DNA of 64,000 nucleotides from positions 15,489,001-15,553,000 of the forward strand of contig NC_090287.1 of assembly GCF_037392515.1 (NCBI RefSeq). The letters are read 5' to 3'. Position numbers and translations under genes: made by a program. This document shows positions 1 through 12,600 of the stretch, in pieces; the stretch's first letter is position 1, and each line of letters starts with the position of its first letter. The DNA is from Haliotis asinina (lineage: Eukaryota; Mollusca; Gastropoda; Lepetellida; Haliotidae). Below the pieces are notes generated by a model that saw only the letters and a program-made list of their open reading frames with translations, was not told the DNA's origin and ran no database searches.

Positions 1-1020
1 AAATCATGTGACAACCAAAGCAAAAGTTTGGAAACGTCAATAAAATAAATGAATACATAATATTATCGATGTGTTAGAGAAAGTTAGAAATGTTTTGATA
101 CTAATATAATATTTTCAAAAAAGCGAGTAACAGTTTTAAACAACTGGACTTTTTTTAAAAGTGGAAACCAACATTGCAGCAACATGAGTTTTCGTCAGTA
201 ACCGCAAACGTGACTCTTCTCAAATGGTATTTATTTTATATTCAAACGGCTATTTTTACGTACCAAATTGACTGACGTGATTATAGGCATCGTTTTGCAG
301 TCTGGCCAGATAAAAAATTGACTGTCAAATGATGTTGTCAATAAAGGACATTGGAGGTGTTCTAGGATATATTGTAGCACCGTCACATACACGGTTGAAA
401 TAAGCATTCCTGTTTGTGTACACACTCTTTGGTGGATCCAGAGGGGGTGGTCGGAGGGGTAGTGGTGGGTTGTTCAGAGGGTTCGAAACCACCCCACCCC
501 CACTTGAAAATGACTCACGATGACATTGATGGTGGTTTTGTTTTTGCGTTAGCGGAGCCAATTCCTGAATCCGCGCATGCACATTTGTAATATTAATCTT
601 ACAACACAAACACCCCTACGTTTAGAAAACAAACCTTTAATATAGACGGTTTCGTTTCAGATACAATGGCATGTATCTGCAGTTAAAAGTATCTTAGAAG
701 TAGATGCAGCTAGAAGTATCTCAAATGAGGTCACGCACATGCTCTAAAACGGTATACGAATTTATAACTATATAAAGTTTCGCCATCTCTATAATACCGA
801 CTTCTAGAGTGCCACTAAAATAAATTACTGAATATGTTGTTCATCCATATTGTTATCCTGCATGACTTTATTCCCGAACTTTCATTTTTAATACGAAAAA
901 TATATTCTGATAAACAAGTACACGTTTTCAACAGACCTTCCTCACGAATGTGTAAGGTAGATGCACACGTATGTCAAGGTTTGCATCAAGAGATGTTTTT
1001 TCATGTGTTTTTCCCCCATT
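1..1020. other. Intergenic, nothing recognised
   Basis: AT-rich; short open frames lack any recognisable motif or flanking splice sites. Confidence 0.5.
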
Positions 1021-1021
1021 A

Positions 1022-1268
1022 TAGCCGTACCCGTGAAGATCCAGGCAAGTCTTCACTAACCCGTGCTTGTCGTAAGAGGCGACTAACAGGACCGGGTGGT
1101 CCGACTCGCTGACTTGGTTGACACATCTTATCGCATCCAAACTGCATAGATCAACGCTCATTCTGTTGATCACCGGATCGTCTGGTCCAGACTCGATTGT
1201 AAACAGGCCATATACATTTTGTTGGAATATGTCTGATTGCGGCATAAAACAACAAACCAAGCAACATT
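1022..1268 (+). repeat. SINE family B, near full length
   Basis: Starts ACCCGTGAAGATCC, has CTTGTCGTAAGAGGCGACTA, CGCTGACTTGGTTGACACAT and TCTGGTCCAGACTCGATT, ends TGGAATATGTCTGATTGCGG and a degraded tail. Confidence 0.85.
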
Positions 1269-1777
1269 ATAGTTGTATATTGTTGTACCAGCTATGCACG
1301 TTTCCGCTGTACAAACTATGAAGATATGAATACATGTAGCTTATATTTGTCAACAGGAAGGTATATCGCTTATTCACAAGCAGTCATATATCTATTTACA
1401 CAAGTGGTCTAAATGTCATCAGTTTCCCTGTATCGGGCATGATATATGGCCTTCCTGTTAGATATGAACAATCTGGAGTACATAACATTTTTTGAGACCA
1501 GTCCTTGGACAGATTATATATAAGTATATGATATATATCATTCAAAACATGTTGGGGATATTGGATTTACAAGATTGATAAGAGCAAACGATGAAGCCAA
1601 GGAGGAAACAGATTATGAAGAGAAATGGTATAAATAAATAAAATAATGCTTCACGTCGTTCATAGAGTGTATCCTCTCATAAAGAAATGATGTAACCTGC
1701 AGTTAAATCCTTTCCTGCACACATTAACTTGAGCCTGAAAAAACTTTGAAAGGGATTTGAAAGGGACTCATTAGTGT

Positions 1778-1985
1778 TCCGACTGGACGTGGTCTCAATA
1801 TGAACGGACCAGTATTTCCCCGACTGGCGTGGTCTCAATATAAACATAACAGTATTTCCCCGAATGACGTGTTCTCAATATGAACAGACCAGTATTTCCC
1901 CGACTGATGTGGTCTCAATATAAACATAGCAGCAATTCCACGGCCGACGTGGTCTCAATATAAACGTAGCAGTATTTCCTGTTGT
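1778..1985. repeat. Minisatellite, about 40 bp x 5
   Basis: Units contain GTGGTCTCAATATAAAC then AGTATTTCCCCGACTG, repeated five times with drift. Confidence 0.9.
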
Positions 1986-2069
1986 CACCGCAGCCATATG
2001 TCCTTCCAGCTGGGCCCTCGCCTGTGAGTGACGGTATTGCCTGGAGTAACGACATTCCCTCGTGTGCTG

Positions 2070-2245
2070 AGAGTGAGTGAGTGAGTGAGTTTAGTTTCAC
2101 GTCGCTTTTACGGTTATTCCAGCAATATCACAGAAGAGAACGCCACAAACGGGCTTTCACACATTGCACCTATGTGAGGAATCGAGCCCGAGTCTTCGGC
2201 AAGACGAGCGAACGACTTAACCACTAGGCTACTTCACCATCCCAT
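2070..2245 (-). repeat. SINE family A
   Basis: Reverse-oriented: (GAGT)n tail at 2070, core CAATATCACAGAAG, tRNA-like B box GAATCGAGCCCGAGTCTTCG and A-box region CTTAACCACTAGGCTAC. Confidence 0.85.
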
Positions 2246-3032
2246 GTTGTTTCTTGAACTGTACAATACGTTGGTGTACTTAGAACGATAAAAATGCCCT
2301 TGCTGTAGCTTTAAAGTATGCTGTTATGTACAAACAGTTTTAGCGAACTTAACAGACGAACCCTTCGTCTCTCATTCTCTTTCTACAGAGGTTGCTTGTC
2401 ATATCTTCCTGCGAAGTCACCAAGCCTTACCACCTGATTTTTTTTAAGTTGACAGGGTGTCAGAGAAACCCTAAACGGAATCTCAAGGCATATTGTACGC
2501 CTTTCCGTGGGGGCTCATTGCTTGCTTGCATGCATGCGTGATAGACATCATGCCAGTCGTATTCCCTGTGAGATTGCGTGCACGTCTTGCCTATATATTG
2601 ACATATTAATATGTAATGTGTAAATTTCTATCAAACTCTGCATGACCTTCGAAAGCACGGAGGGTAACATTACATTCCAAATGCATCAGGCAGAAGTTCA
2701 CTGAATATACATTCATTCGAATGATTGTATTCCTAACGTTCGCGTTTGCACATATGTGCAAACCAGGACATGTATATATCCACAGTTGCACGCACCCATA
2801 CCCCCGGCCTGCCTATCTGTATTGATGGGAAACCTCTAATGTGTCCCTGGACCACATTATTATCCATACTCTCTGGCAATGCTAAAGTGCCAAATAAAGC
2901 AAACCTAGATTTGCTCACTTTTCAGTAAAAATGGTTTATATGTCACTGTCAAAAAATTTCCATACGGGGATTAAGGGATTAAGCGTTAGTCTGGGAGACC
3001 ACCAAATCACCTGAATGTTTGTCCAAGCATAT
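2246..3032. other. Intergenic, nothing recognised
   Basis: No motif-bearing open frame, no tandem repeat. Confidence 0.5.
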
Positions 3033-3039
3033 AGTGAGA

Positions 3040-3072
<33 letters not shown>

Positions 3073-3108
3073 TCTATCTATCTCTCTCTCTCGCTCTCTT
3101 AATCTCTC
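3033..3108. repeat. (CT)n microsatellite, interrupted
   Basis: CT/TATC tract. Confidence 0.95.
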
Positions 3109-3214
3109 TCCCCATGTCTCTAGCTCACTCTCCGTGTGCAGTTCCGTGTTTCATATATTCATGAACATTTCCTGACGATTGTATAATGACAATGAAACTA
3201 ACACACGGACATCG

Positions 3215-3372
3215 AAATTGATTTATTGATTTACGCCGCACTCAGCAATATTCAAGTCATATGGCTTGTATAAAAACGGACCAGACAATCCAATGATTAA
3301 CAGCATAAGCATCAGCAATTAGGATGCAACGACATGTGTTAACCACGTCACTGAGTCTGACCACTTAATCCC
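3215..3372 (-). repeat. SINE family B fragment
   Basis: TTTACGCCGCACTCAGCAAT, GGACCAGACAATCC, CACTGAGTCTGACCAC in reverse orientation. Confidence 0.75.
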
Positions 3373-3535
3373 ATTTGTTGTAATTCAGATATGCAATCTA
3401 TTTCATCGCAATCTTTACGTGAAATATTTAAATAATACATAAATATGTGAATATATGATGGATGTTCGTGGAGTTAGTCTTTACAGTAATTTGCAGTTTT
3501 TGTATGTTATTTAACAAACGAAGGGGTAGTTTGAT

Positions 3536-3656
3536 TCTCATGCTGTTCATTACTGGATTGTCTGGCACAGACTCGATTATTTACAGACCGCCTGTATATA
3601 TGGCTGGCTGGAATATTGCGGAGTGCGGCGTAAAAGTAAACTCACTCACTCTGTAA
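3536..3656 (+). repeat. SINE family B, 3' half
   Basis: ACTGGATTGTCTGGCACAGA to TGCGGCGTAAAAGTAAACTC ACTCACTC. Confidence 0.8.
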
Positions 3657-3675
3657 GACATAAGGGGCCAAGCAC

Positions 3676-3678
<3 letters not shown>

Positions 3679-3764
<86 letters not shown>
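3679..3764. repeat. (GT)43 microsatellite
   Basis: Uninterrupted GT dinucleotide run just after a SINE tail. Confidence 0.98.
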
Positions 3765-3768
<4 letters not shown>

Positions 3769-4025
3769 AAAACAAAGTTCACAGATGATATCTGTCACTA
3801 ACTCCATCGGTTCCACCATTGTGACTTTCAAGAGTTCAAGCTGCACCTGAACAGTCTATGTATCGCGTTGTCCGATCTAATGTCCCATTAAGTGGGCATC
3901 GATATGGCGATCTAATTAATGTGCCGCAGTATACTGTTGAGATCAAACGATTGCATCGTAGACTGACCTTTATACCACTGCCTAGGGTAGTTTGGTGTAT
4001 CTACTCAACCAGGGGCCATTGACAT

Positions 4026-4055
4026 GAGAGAGAGAGAGTGAGAGAGAGAGAGAGA

Positions 4056-4092
<37 letters not shown>
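4026..4092. repeat. (GA)n microsatellite
   Basis: AGAG tract with a few G interruptions. Confidence 0.97.
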
Positions 4093-4093
<1 letters not shown>

Positions 4094-4359
4094 ATACTCA
4101 TGGAGACACACCATTGGGCATCTGCTCCACACGGTGATCGAGGTGGGTAGTTTATGCATACGAGCGAATTCCCCATTGACAACCCACTGTCTCTGTCAAG
4201 GCCTAAATTATTGTTTTATATGCGCATTTATCTAACGTTAGATGTCTTGGAATGGTGCGTCTAAATTTAATAAACACATGACAACATATTCTGGTGATTT
4301 TAGCGTTATTGACAATATTCCACTTAATAATTTGGAGATTGTCATAGTTGGTTTACCAC

Positions 4360-4445
4360 GTAAATTCCCTCTCTGCTACCTCTACTCAACCTTTACTATC
4401 TCGATTCCATTGTACAACCTAAATTTCACTGTTGCTACAAAACAA
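4360..4445 (-). repeat. Isolated relative of the 7.6-kb minisatellite
   Basis: Reverse complement reads GAATTTAGGTTGT-like and GGAATCGAGATAGTAAAGGT strings, the signature of the array at 7558-8040, 3.2 kb away. Confidence 0.6.
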
Positions 4446-4884
4446 TCCACAATGACACGTCGGCATTAGTTGGTTTTTTTTAGTCACTTATAGTGCATTT
4501 TTAAAAAAAAATAGCATCAACTATTCATGGAAGCAAAGCACAGCACTCTACCCTCAACCAAAAATCCCATCCTTTACTATCAGATATTGGCAGGTGTCAA
4601 AACATGGCAATTAACTGCAGAGCCAGCCCCAGTAGTGATGTTTAACTTCCTAATTGTTCCACCGACCTACACTATATTTCGTCACTTGTGAACGCTAAAG
4701 CAGCGCGTGGGCGGATTTTATGTACGCATCCAAACCTTAGTCACAGAGGAGTTACCTCCCTGTCCGCGCCCGTACACCACATACTACAGGTATATATTTT
4801 ATACATACTGATTCGTTATTGGCGAGCCGAATAGTACAAGGTGTCCCGTCTAGTTGTCAGTCTCGATGTAGTCTGTCTATCTGT

Positions 4885-5205
4885 TAGGGCTGGAAAGAGA
4901 GCCCCGGATACCCGCAACGGGTGAGTAATGAGTTGGACCCGTGTATCAGTCTCAGTACCTGGACCCGATTTGATCATGTGACTAATAGATTAAACAACGG
5001 ATAATTTGTTATTCTTTCGTGATACAAAAGGCAGTAATGTCTTTGAAAATTTAGACATTATTAACAGCCCCCGGTTTAGATATCGAAAAAAAGCCCACGA
5101 AATTTTAGACTCCTAGCTGAAGAATGTATTGCCGTTTCTTACAAATTCGATGTGAGGAATGAACATAAGGGGTATTCGTGCAGAAAATAACCCGTCCAAA
5201 CCCTA
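4885..5205. mobile_element. Possible hAT-like non-autonomous element
   Basis: Begins TAGGGCTGGAAAGAG and ends CCGTCCAAACCCTA; possible 8-bp flanks CTATCTGT / GTATCCGA match 5 of 8. Internal CCCCGGATACCCG is shared with the element at 48989-49072. Weak evidence. Confidence 0.35.
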
Positions 5206-6201
5206 GTATCCGAAACGTTCGGTCACTGTGGGAAGAACAGTTAATGTACGGACAAGTTAAACCATGGCAGCAGGTTACAGGACAGTGTAAATGGATGAAT
5301 CAAAATGACGAATATTTCATTAATGATACGTTGAAAAGAATCTAAATGTTTGTTTTGCTAAAAAGTATAGAAATGAACGTGTGAGGTTTATTTTGAACGC
5401 TACAATAACATTTCCACAACACATTCAGTAACATAAGAATAACAAATCTAGAATTATTGAATAACATTGCTCATGGCAGTCGGTTAACGTCCACCTGTGT
5501 TACACCCTTGGGTAACACACAGGTATGACATTATATTTAACAAACATATTCGTGGGTTGATTTATTGTGTAACATCGCACTCAGCAATATTACAGCTATA
5601 TGGCGTCGCTCTGAGTCTTAACCTGTCTGTTTGCAGAACCTCACCGATACTCAGGAATATTTACAAACATTTGTGTGAAGTATGTCTAAAGTAGATGAAC
5701 GTGAAAAGCCCTATCCTTCACTTTGCGACAGAATGACTTTATCGTTGCCGTCAAAGTGGCAAAGAGTAACATTTTAAGTATACATTCAAAAAGACCCCTA
5801 CGGGTGTGATATATATTCAGGCCCAGATTTCTCGAAACAATCATAAGTCTTTACTAAACTTTCAAACTGAGTTTGACAAAGTGAAAAAAAACTGAATTTT
5901 TAACACAGCTGCATTTTTAAAATTAAAAAGACCAGACAATCTATACACACACACAAAAAAAAACCCAAACAAATTGTCTACTATATTTAGTGTAATATTG
6001 AAGTTCAATTCATGCATTTTCCTGCGCTTTCTCAAATTTGAGTATAACTTCTAACTTGAGTCAAAACTGTATGTATAAATATGCTGTCTTTTCGGTCATA
6101 GTCTTGGACTTCGAGATAAACCCTACATAAATCCGCACTACATTCTCTTGTCTAATTAAAATATTCCTCATTCTAACTATCGAAAAAACATGGAACACAT
6201 T
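5206..6201. other. Intergenic downstream of B3GAT
   Basis: A SINE-B tail fragment at about 5555-5650 (CGCACTCAGCAATATTACAG); otherwise AT-rich with A-runs and no recognised gene. Confidence 0.5.
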
Positions 6202-6207
6202 TTTATT
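6202..6207 (-). promoter_or_regulatory. Candidate poly(A) signal for B3GAT
   Basis: AATAAA on the minus strand about 365 nt after the B3GAT stop. The implied 3' UTR includes a SINE fragment (6340-6420). First canonical hexamer I noticed; others may be used. Confidence 0.4.
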
Positions 6208-6339
6208 CCCATGGTAACTAAGCTACATTGTATACCATGCTTCATAAGCTAAAGACCTATATCAAATCAAGACAGTGTGGATGTACAAGGTATAATGCAT
6301 GTATATTACTATATTATATATACAAACGATACCTCTGGG

Positions 6340-6420
6340 CTGATTTCATAGTTGGTGTTTAACGCCGCACTATTCACTATATGGCGGCTGTCTGTAAATA
6401 ATCGAGTCTGGAGTTTATGT
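6340..6420 (-). repeat. SINE family B fragment in B3GAT 3' UTR
   Basis: AACGCCGCACTATTCACTAT, GGCGGCTGTCTGTAAATAAT, CGAGTCTGG. Confidence 0.75.
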
Positions 6421-6569
6421 TTGTTATTCATTATAAATATGAGCACGAGAAAATCGTTCCCTCTTTTTGTGTCTTTGCGTTTCATTGGCGATGACTGGTG
6501 CATTTAGGGAACTTCGGCCTTGGAATATGTTCATTTCGTGTTACAGAGGAAGTGACACGAACATGGGTT

Positions 6570-6671
6570 TTAAACCTCAACAGAAAAGTAGGGCCCACGG
6601 AGGAGTTCATCTTTTTTCGTTGCTTCAGCGTCTAATTGTGGAGGTTGAGTCCTAGTATGCCATACAAGTAC
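6570..6671 (-). CDS. B3GAT1: B3GAT exon 5: C-terminus and stop
   Basis: Acceptor TGATTACAG. Encodes VLVWHTRTQPP and a charged C-terminus ending SVEV before TAA at 6572-6570. Too short to stand out as an ORF; recognised from the family's invariant C-terminal VWHTRT. His and Arg here contact the UDP-sugar phosphates in the human enzymes. Confidence 0.95.
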   Translation of the reverse strand, partial: VLVWHTRTQPPQLDAEATKKDELLRGPYFSVEV

Positions 6672-9600
6672 CTGTAATCAGAGACAAAATGAAGATGTGC
6701 ACACTCATAAACACGCAAACACGACCACCCACTTAAGCCCAATTAAGGATGAAAGATGTTTTTTTCCAAGACTGCAGTCACTACGAGTAAAATACCACAC
6801 AAATTTTGGAAAGACTTCCTCTCGTATCACCCTTTAATCAGCGAGTGTGTGAGTTTAATTTTACGCAATTTTCGAGAAGCATGACTAAATCTAACCCGGA
6901 TCCTCTGAGGAAGGATTCCTACGTGCGTTAGTGCCTCAGTCATATACGAGAAGTTAATCAGTATTCCGGGGCGGACACCTTAACCACTGGGCTACCTCGC
7001 CGCCCCGGAATACTGATTCACTTCTAGTATATAACTGAGGCACTAACGCACGTAAGGATCCTTCCTCAGAGGATCCGAGTTAGATATATAAAAAATTATA
7101 TACACTACCGCAGGGGACTTGACACTCACCTTTGTACCATTATCTGCCAGAGGTTCAAAGTCGCTTAGTGTAATATTAAGTCGCCCCAAGATGGTAGATT
7201 CCTGCAATCCTGACGGAACGTTATAGGTGAACTTTGCCCCTGGGTATTGGAAGAAAAGCCTTAGGTTGATGGCAAACCCGGCCATGTCAATAGCGAAAGG
7301 GCGGGGAAAGTTAAGTCCCGTGAACCAGCTAGTCACCTGTGAAAGCACATTGGTATTATATACAAAATATACCTCAAAGGAAATGCACTATCTGCTGAAG
7401 AACATTCCCGAAGTACTTATGTAGCCAAGTGCTCATCTTACGTTTGACTTGAGTCAGTAAAAACACGTGTTGATTACAGGTGGGAACACGGGTTCCAGGT
7501 AACTATGACATTAAGAATTAAGAATCGTTTCGTAACGTATCTATGAATGGGAATGGCGTCGAAATAGTAAAGGTGGAACCGAGATAGCAAAGGTGTAATC
7601 GAGATAGCAACGGTGGAATCCAGATAGAAAAGGTGGAATCGAGATAGTAGAGGTGGAATCGACGTAATAAGGATGGAATCAAGGTAGTAAAGGTGGAATC
7701 CAGGTGTTAAATGTGAAATGTAGGTTGTAACCCGGAATCGAGATAGTGAAGGTGGAATCGAGATAGCAAAGGTGGAATCGAGATAGTAAAGGTGGAATCG
7801 AGATAGTAAAGGTGGAATCGAGATAGTAGAGGTGGAATCGACGTAATAAGGATGGGATCAAGGTAGTAAAGGTGGAATCCAGGTGTTAAATGTGAAATGT
7901 AGGTTGTAAACCGGAATCGAGATAGTGAAGGTGGAAGAGGAGGTAGCAGGTACAAGAAGCAGCGGTAGAATTTAGGTTGTAAAGGTGTATTCGGTTTGGT
8001 AAAGATGGGATCGAGGCAGTAAAGGTGGAATCGAGGTAATTTAAGACATATACTAGCCACATAAAGAAACAGTACATTGTCAAACCATTATCCCAGTTGA
8101 TAAGTACTGTAACAATGTCAAAGGTATATATAAGCTTTAATGGAGGGATCACGAGACCGTAAGAAGTCGGGAGGGTTTCAACTGAAATGTCAATCACATT
8201 GAGTGTACAAGCGGGACAGGGGTCAAACGACCATGTCACAAGCTCAGTGCCTACCATCGGCATTGAGAACAGCAGTGCATCGACGACGCATAGAGCCTGT
8301 CAAACGTGCAAACAAGGCTTGTGGGATGTCACGCCAGATTCTCTCAAGTTTTGTTGCAAGGTCAAGGACGTTTTCTGGCAGACGAGGATGACGGCGTAAA
8401 CGTCGATCCATCTCGTCCAAAACATGCTCTGTCGGGTAGAGATCCGGTGAATTTGCAGGCCAAGGCAGTAAGACAACGTTGTGGGGTTGCAAGAAAACCA
8501 GAGCAACCCTTGTCGTATGAGGGCGGACATTGTCTTGTTGGAATGTTAACCCAGGGCCATGACTTTGCAGAAAAGGAATTGCCACAGGTCGATGAATCCG
8601 ATCCCTGTAGCCCATACCAGTTAAGATTACACAATGCCATTAGAAAGCGGTCAAATGCAACATATGTCATATTTGGGATTTCACTTTCTTAGTAAAGTAC
8701 AAATTCTAGTACTTTTTGGTTGAGTCCCATCCGGGATTCGAACCCGCACCCTCAGTGTCAGGCACCTAATCGCCACCACACAAAGTTAGCCGCCAAGCCC
8801 GCTCAGCCACCGCGACTTCCACAAAGATTCCTCTCAAAGATACATGCATAACGTTCTTCCAAGCGTCTATAGGCACGTTGACGTCCATCACTATGGGAAA
8901 TCTTAAACCTGGACTCATCTGTACCAACAACATTTCTCCACCAAAACAAGGATCTGCGGACATGATGTTCCGGTGGCAGTGGAAATGTGCAGCCACTTGT
9001 CGTTGAGACATCCCCCCCACGGACCATCCCAGTGGCCTCATGACGTTGTGCAGACGTTAGTCTTGGCCTGCTATGTGTTTCAATAGCCGTTTAATATATT
9101 GAACGATCGCAAGGGCAGGGGTTGAGGGTTTCTAAAGAGACAGTATTGTGTGGCATTCATTTGCTCTGTTTCTCTTTCCCGGAATGCACGTGCAACAACG
9201 TATTGCAAGTCTCAAGAACGAAACCACTGACGTCACGGAATGTGGCACGTGCATGCATGTTGGATACATGTCACTACTCGCTGAGTTTCAAAGCTTATGT
9301 GTCTACACAGGTTTGGTAAATTTAGATATTTAATTTTTGCATGCACAATTTCTTAACATGGCTAGTATATATGCAGCAGAGAGGGTGCGGGTGATCCTGG
9401 CACAGTCAGGCTGGTGAGGGTCATCATCAGCGCAGGCAGACCCCACCCTTCTACATACCCAGAGTGTCAGAAGGGAGGTTCTCCCGGTGGAGAACCCGTG
9501 CACTCTCCTGATCTGCACCAAGAGATCAGGGAGTACCAATCCAAGGGCACCGACAACAATGGGTGAGCCTGATGACAGTGTACCTGGGATGCAAGCGAGA

Positions 9601-12600
9601 CATTTCAAAGGCGAGGTCCGCATGTTTATCATGCTTTTCCTGAATCTTGCCAACCACGTTCCTTTCGAAAGGAACAGTATATTCAATGATGTAAATACGT
9701 AGATGTACTGGTTCTTTCAAAAACCACAAGAACAGATTTGTTGACCGGAATTCCTCTGTATATAAGGCTGTATATTGGCCAATTCCAAAAAATTTAAAAG
9801 CATAATTTTTCATGTTCAGGGTCGTGGACATGTTCAGGGTCGTGCCATGAATGGACCTTGGAGTCAAAGCCACAGGCATGACTGAGAAGGTATTAAAAGC
9901 AGCCACCCTGTCTTTTAAGAGATTGTTTTTAATACAGGTAGTAAAACTGACATGGGGGACGACATACGATCACGATAGTACAAGAAGAATGACAAGATTT
10001 TAGGTTAAGGTTTACAGGAAGATTGTGAAGGCAGAGGCAAAGTTTCAAGGTTGGTTGTATGGATAGAATGTAGTGTGTAGACAGTATCGAAGTTTGTAAC
10101 AAGCAAACACAGTAGCTGGTGTACAAACAAGGAAGAAACAGTAGACACGCCACAACACAGGTATAGTCAATGTATTAACGGTAGTGTATAGTGGTAGAGG
10201 GTTAATGCAGAACAACTGTTATCATCACGGTCCGTTATCAGGATAAACTATACACGTCCTTACATAATCAGTTTGGAACAATCTGAAATCAGAATCCGAA
10301 TAGAAATATAGTGGCAATGACCTTTCCATTGGTAACGACTGGTCCTCCATATTTCAGTTTTCCTGTAAATCCCACGGGCCAAACTGCAACCTTTTTGGTC
10401 ATCCTCATCTGGAATAAAGCAATAGTTTCTGGATGTTAGTGTCTGGAGGCTCAATACCGCTTATGTGTTTGTAATTAATTCTAAGCATGAAAGTTTAGAG
10501 TAACAACATGCTATTGAGAAGAAACGAAGCGGACGACGTCAAGTGTACATATACATTTCCATTGTTTCTAGCAAAATACACTTGGTGTTCCTGCTCTTCT
10601 TGGCGACTACATTTCACAGCTTTGATGCTGTATCTGTTTCTTTGAAGAGCGTCATGGCTTCAACGTTGTTTGTTACAACATCAACGGCCTAACAAATCCT
10701 TTCGAAATGTTGCTCTATTCAGTTTCCCATACCGTGAAATGTGTTACAGGGTTTGGTCAGATTGAAGATCATTCATGCCTATATATATGATGTAGCCTAT
10801 GCCTTTCTTCTGAGGCTTGACAACAGGTGCTGCTACTACGTGTATTCCTATCACTGATTTTGGTTATAAATAAACTGCTTTCATGTTTCATACAGCGAAT
10901 GAAATTGAATTGCAGCTGAAATTTGTATTCTCTATTGCTTACTGCCATTGTAATCGGTTTTCAGTTATTTCTATTTATTTGTAGACGTAGTTTATTTTAT
11001 AATGCAATTGTTAAGATATAACACGACTGGTTTTAGACACGCAACATTGTATATTTCAGATGTGACACGTGACATTATATATTTCAAACGTTGATTCCCG
11101 TGCAGCCTTCTCTTTCGTCGTGACGCCTTCTTAGATTATTTACCCGACGCCTTGACGCCTGTGTCATGTATTTACCTGATGTCTTGACATCTTCGGATTT
11201 GTAAGAAACCTGACGTTTTGACATCTTCAGAAATATATTTACCTGAGGCCTTCAGATATGTATTTACCTGACGTCTTGGCGTCTTCAGATATGTAATTAC
11301 CTGACGTTTTGACATCTTTAAACATGTATATACCTGACGTCTTGATGTCATCAGATATATATTTACCTGACGTTTTGACATCTTCAGATGTTTATTTACC
11401 TGAGATCTTCAGATGTGTATTTACCTGACGTCTTCAGATATCTATTTACCTGATGTCTTGACATTTTCAGATATATATTTACCTGGCGTCTTCACGTCTT
11501 CAGATATGTATTTACCTGACATCTTGAGATATTGATATATATTTACCTGACGTCTTGACATCCCCTGATAAATATTTACCTGATGTCTTGACATCTTCAG
11601 ATATATATTTAATTGATGTTTTGATGTCTTTAGGTGTGTATTTACCTGGCGTCTTGGCACCTTCAGATATGTATATACCTGACGTCTTAACATCTTCAGA
11701 CATATATTTACCTGACGTCTTGATGCCTTCAGGTATGTATTAACCTGGCACCTTGACATCTTCAGATGTGTACAAATGTGGATCTTACCTCAGCAAATAT
11801 CCGTAAATCGTAGGTATTGTCATCATCAGCAAAATATACAACACCAGGTTGGATTTCGGGATTCAACTTGTTGCGTATCCATGACAACCCGGCATTTCTT
11901 TGCGACACCCCTCTTGGTTTTGCAGAATGGACATCTGTAGGCTTCAGCTTCATTCTTGGCGGTGTTAAAGCATGTAAATGTGTAAATGACAGTCCGCTTG
12001 ACCGTAAGAAGTTTGTCACTAGCCTAGTCTTGTTTACGGAATCTTCTACAAGTATCCAATGGAAATTTGGCAGGTGAAGAAATGTTTGTGACAACCTTGT
12101 AAGCTCAGCTTTCTGTTCAACACGGGCATACGTTGGCGTTACGGCATATATGACTGGTATAGCTGGGTTAAACATCCGTTGACTGTCTACTGCATCGTCA
12201 AGAATGACATGCCTATATCGGGAGCCATTCGCACTCACTCTGAGTCTCTTGGTCGTTTCTATTTGCTTTCTTCTTGTCTTTACTCCAAAGGTACCGCTAT
12301 GTGGATGGCCTGGTTCTGGAAGAGGATCTTTAGTGCAGTTCCATATATCTGTAACGAGAGGGGAAATATCGTTCAGGTGACGTTTTATTGCGTGAGTGAG
12401 TTTTTTTCCCCGCTTTTAGCAATATTCCAGCAATATCAAGGGGGATAACACCAGAAATCGGCTTCATGTACCCATGTGGGAATCGAACCCAGGTCTTCGG
12501 CGCGACGAGCAAAGGCCTTATCCATTAGACTACCCCAAGGCCTCAAGTGGCATGTGAAGTGTTTCCACAAGTGGCAATGTTTCCAGTGACCTTATAACTA

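Noticed and set aside
3581..3850. Poly-His-Thr / poly-Cys-Val frames
   Set aside because: Translation of the GT microsatellite; the same holds for the CA tract at 24956-25073.
11172..11759. Repeat-coded frames such as ISEDVKTSGKY
   Set aside because: 33-bp minisatellite in B3GAT intron; only relevant if cryptic donors are used.
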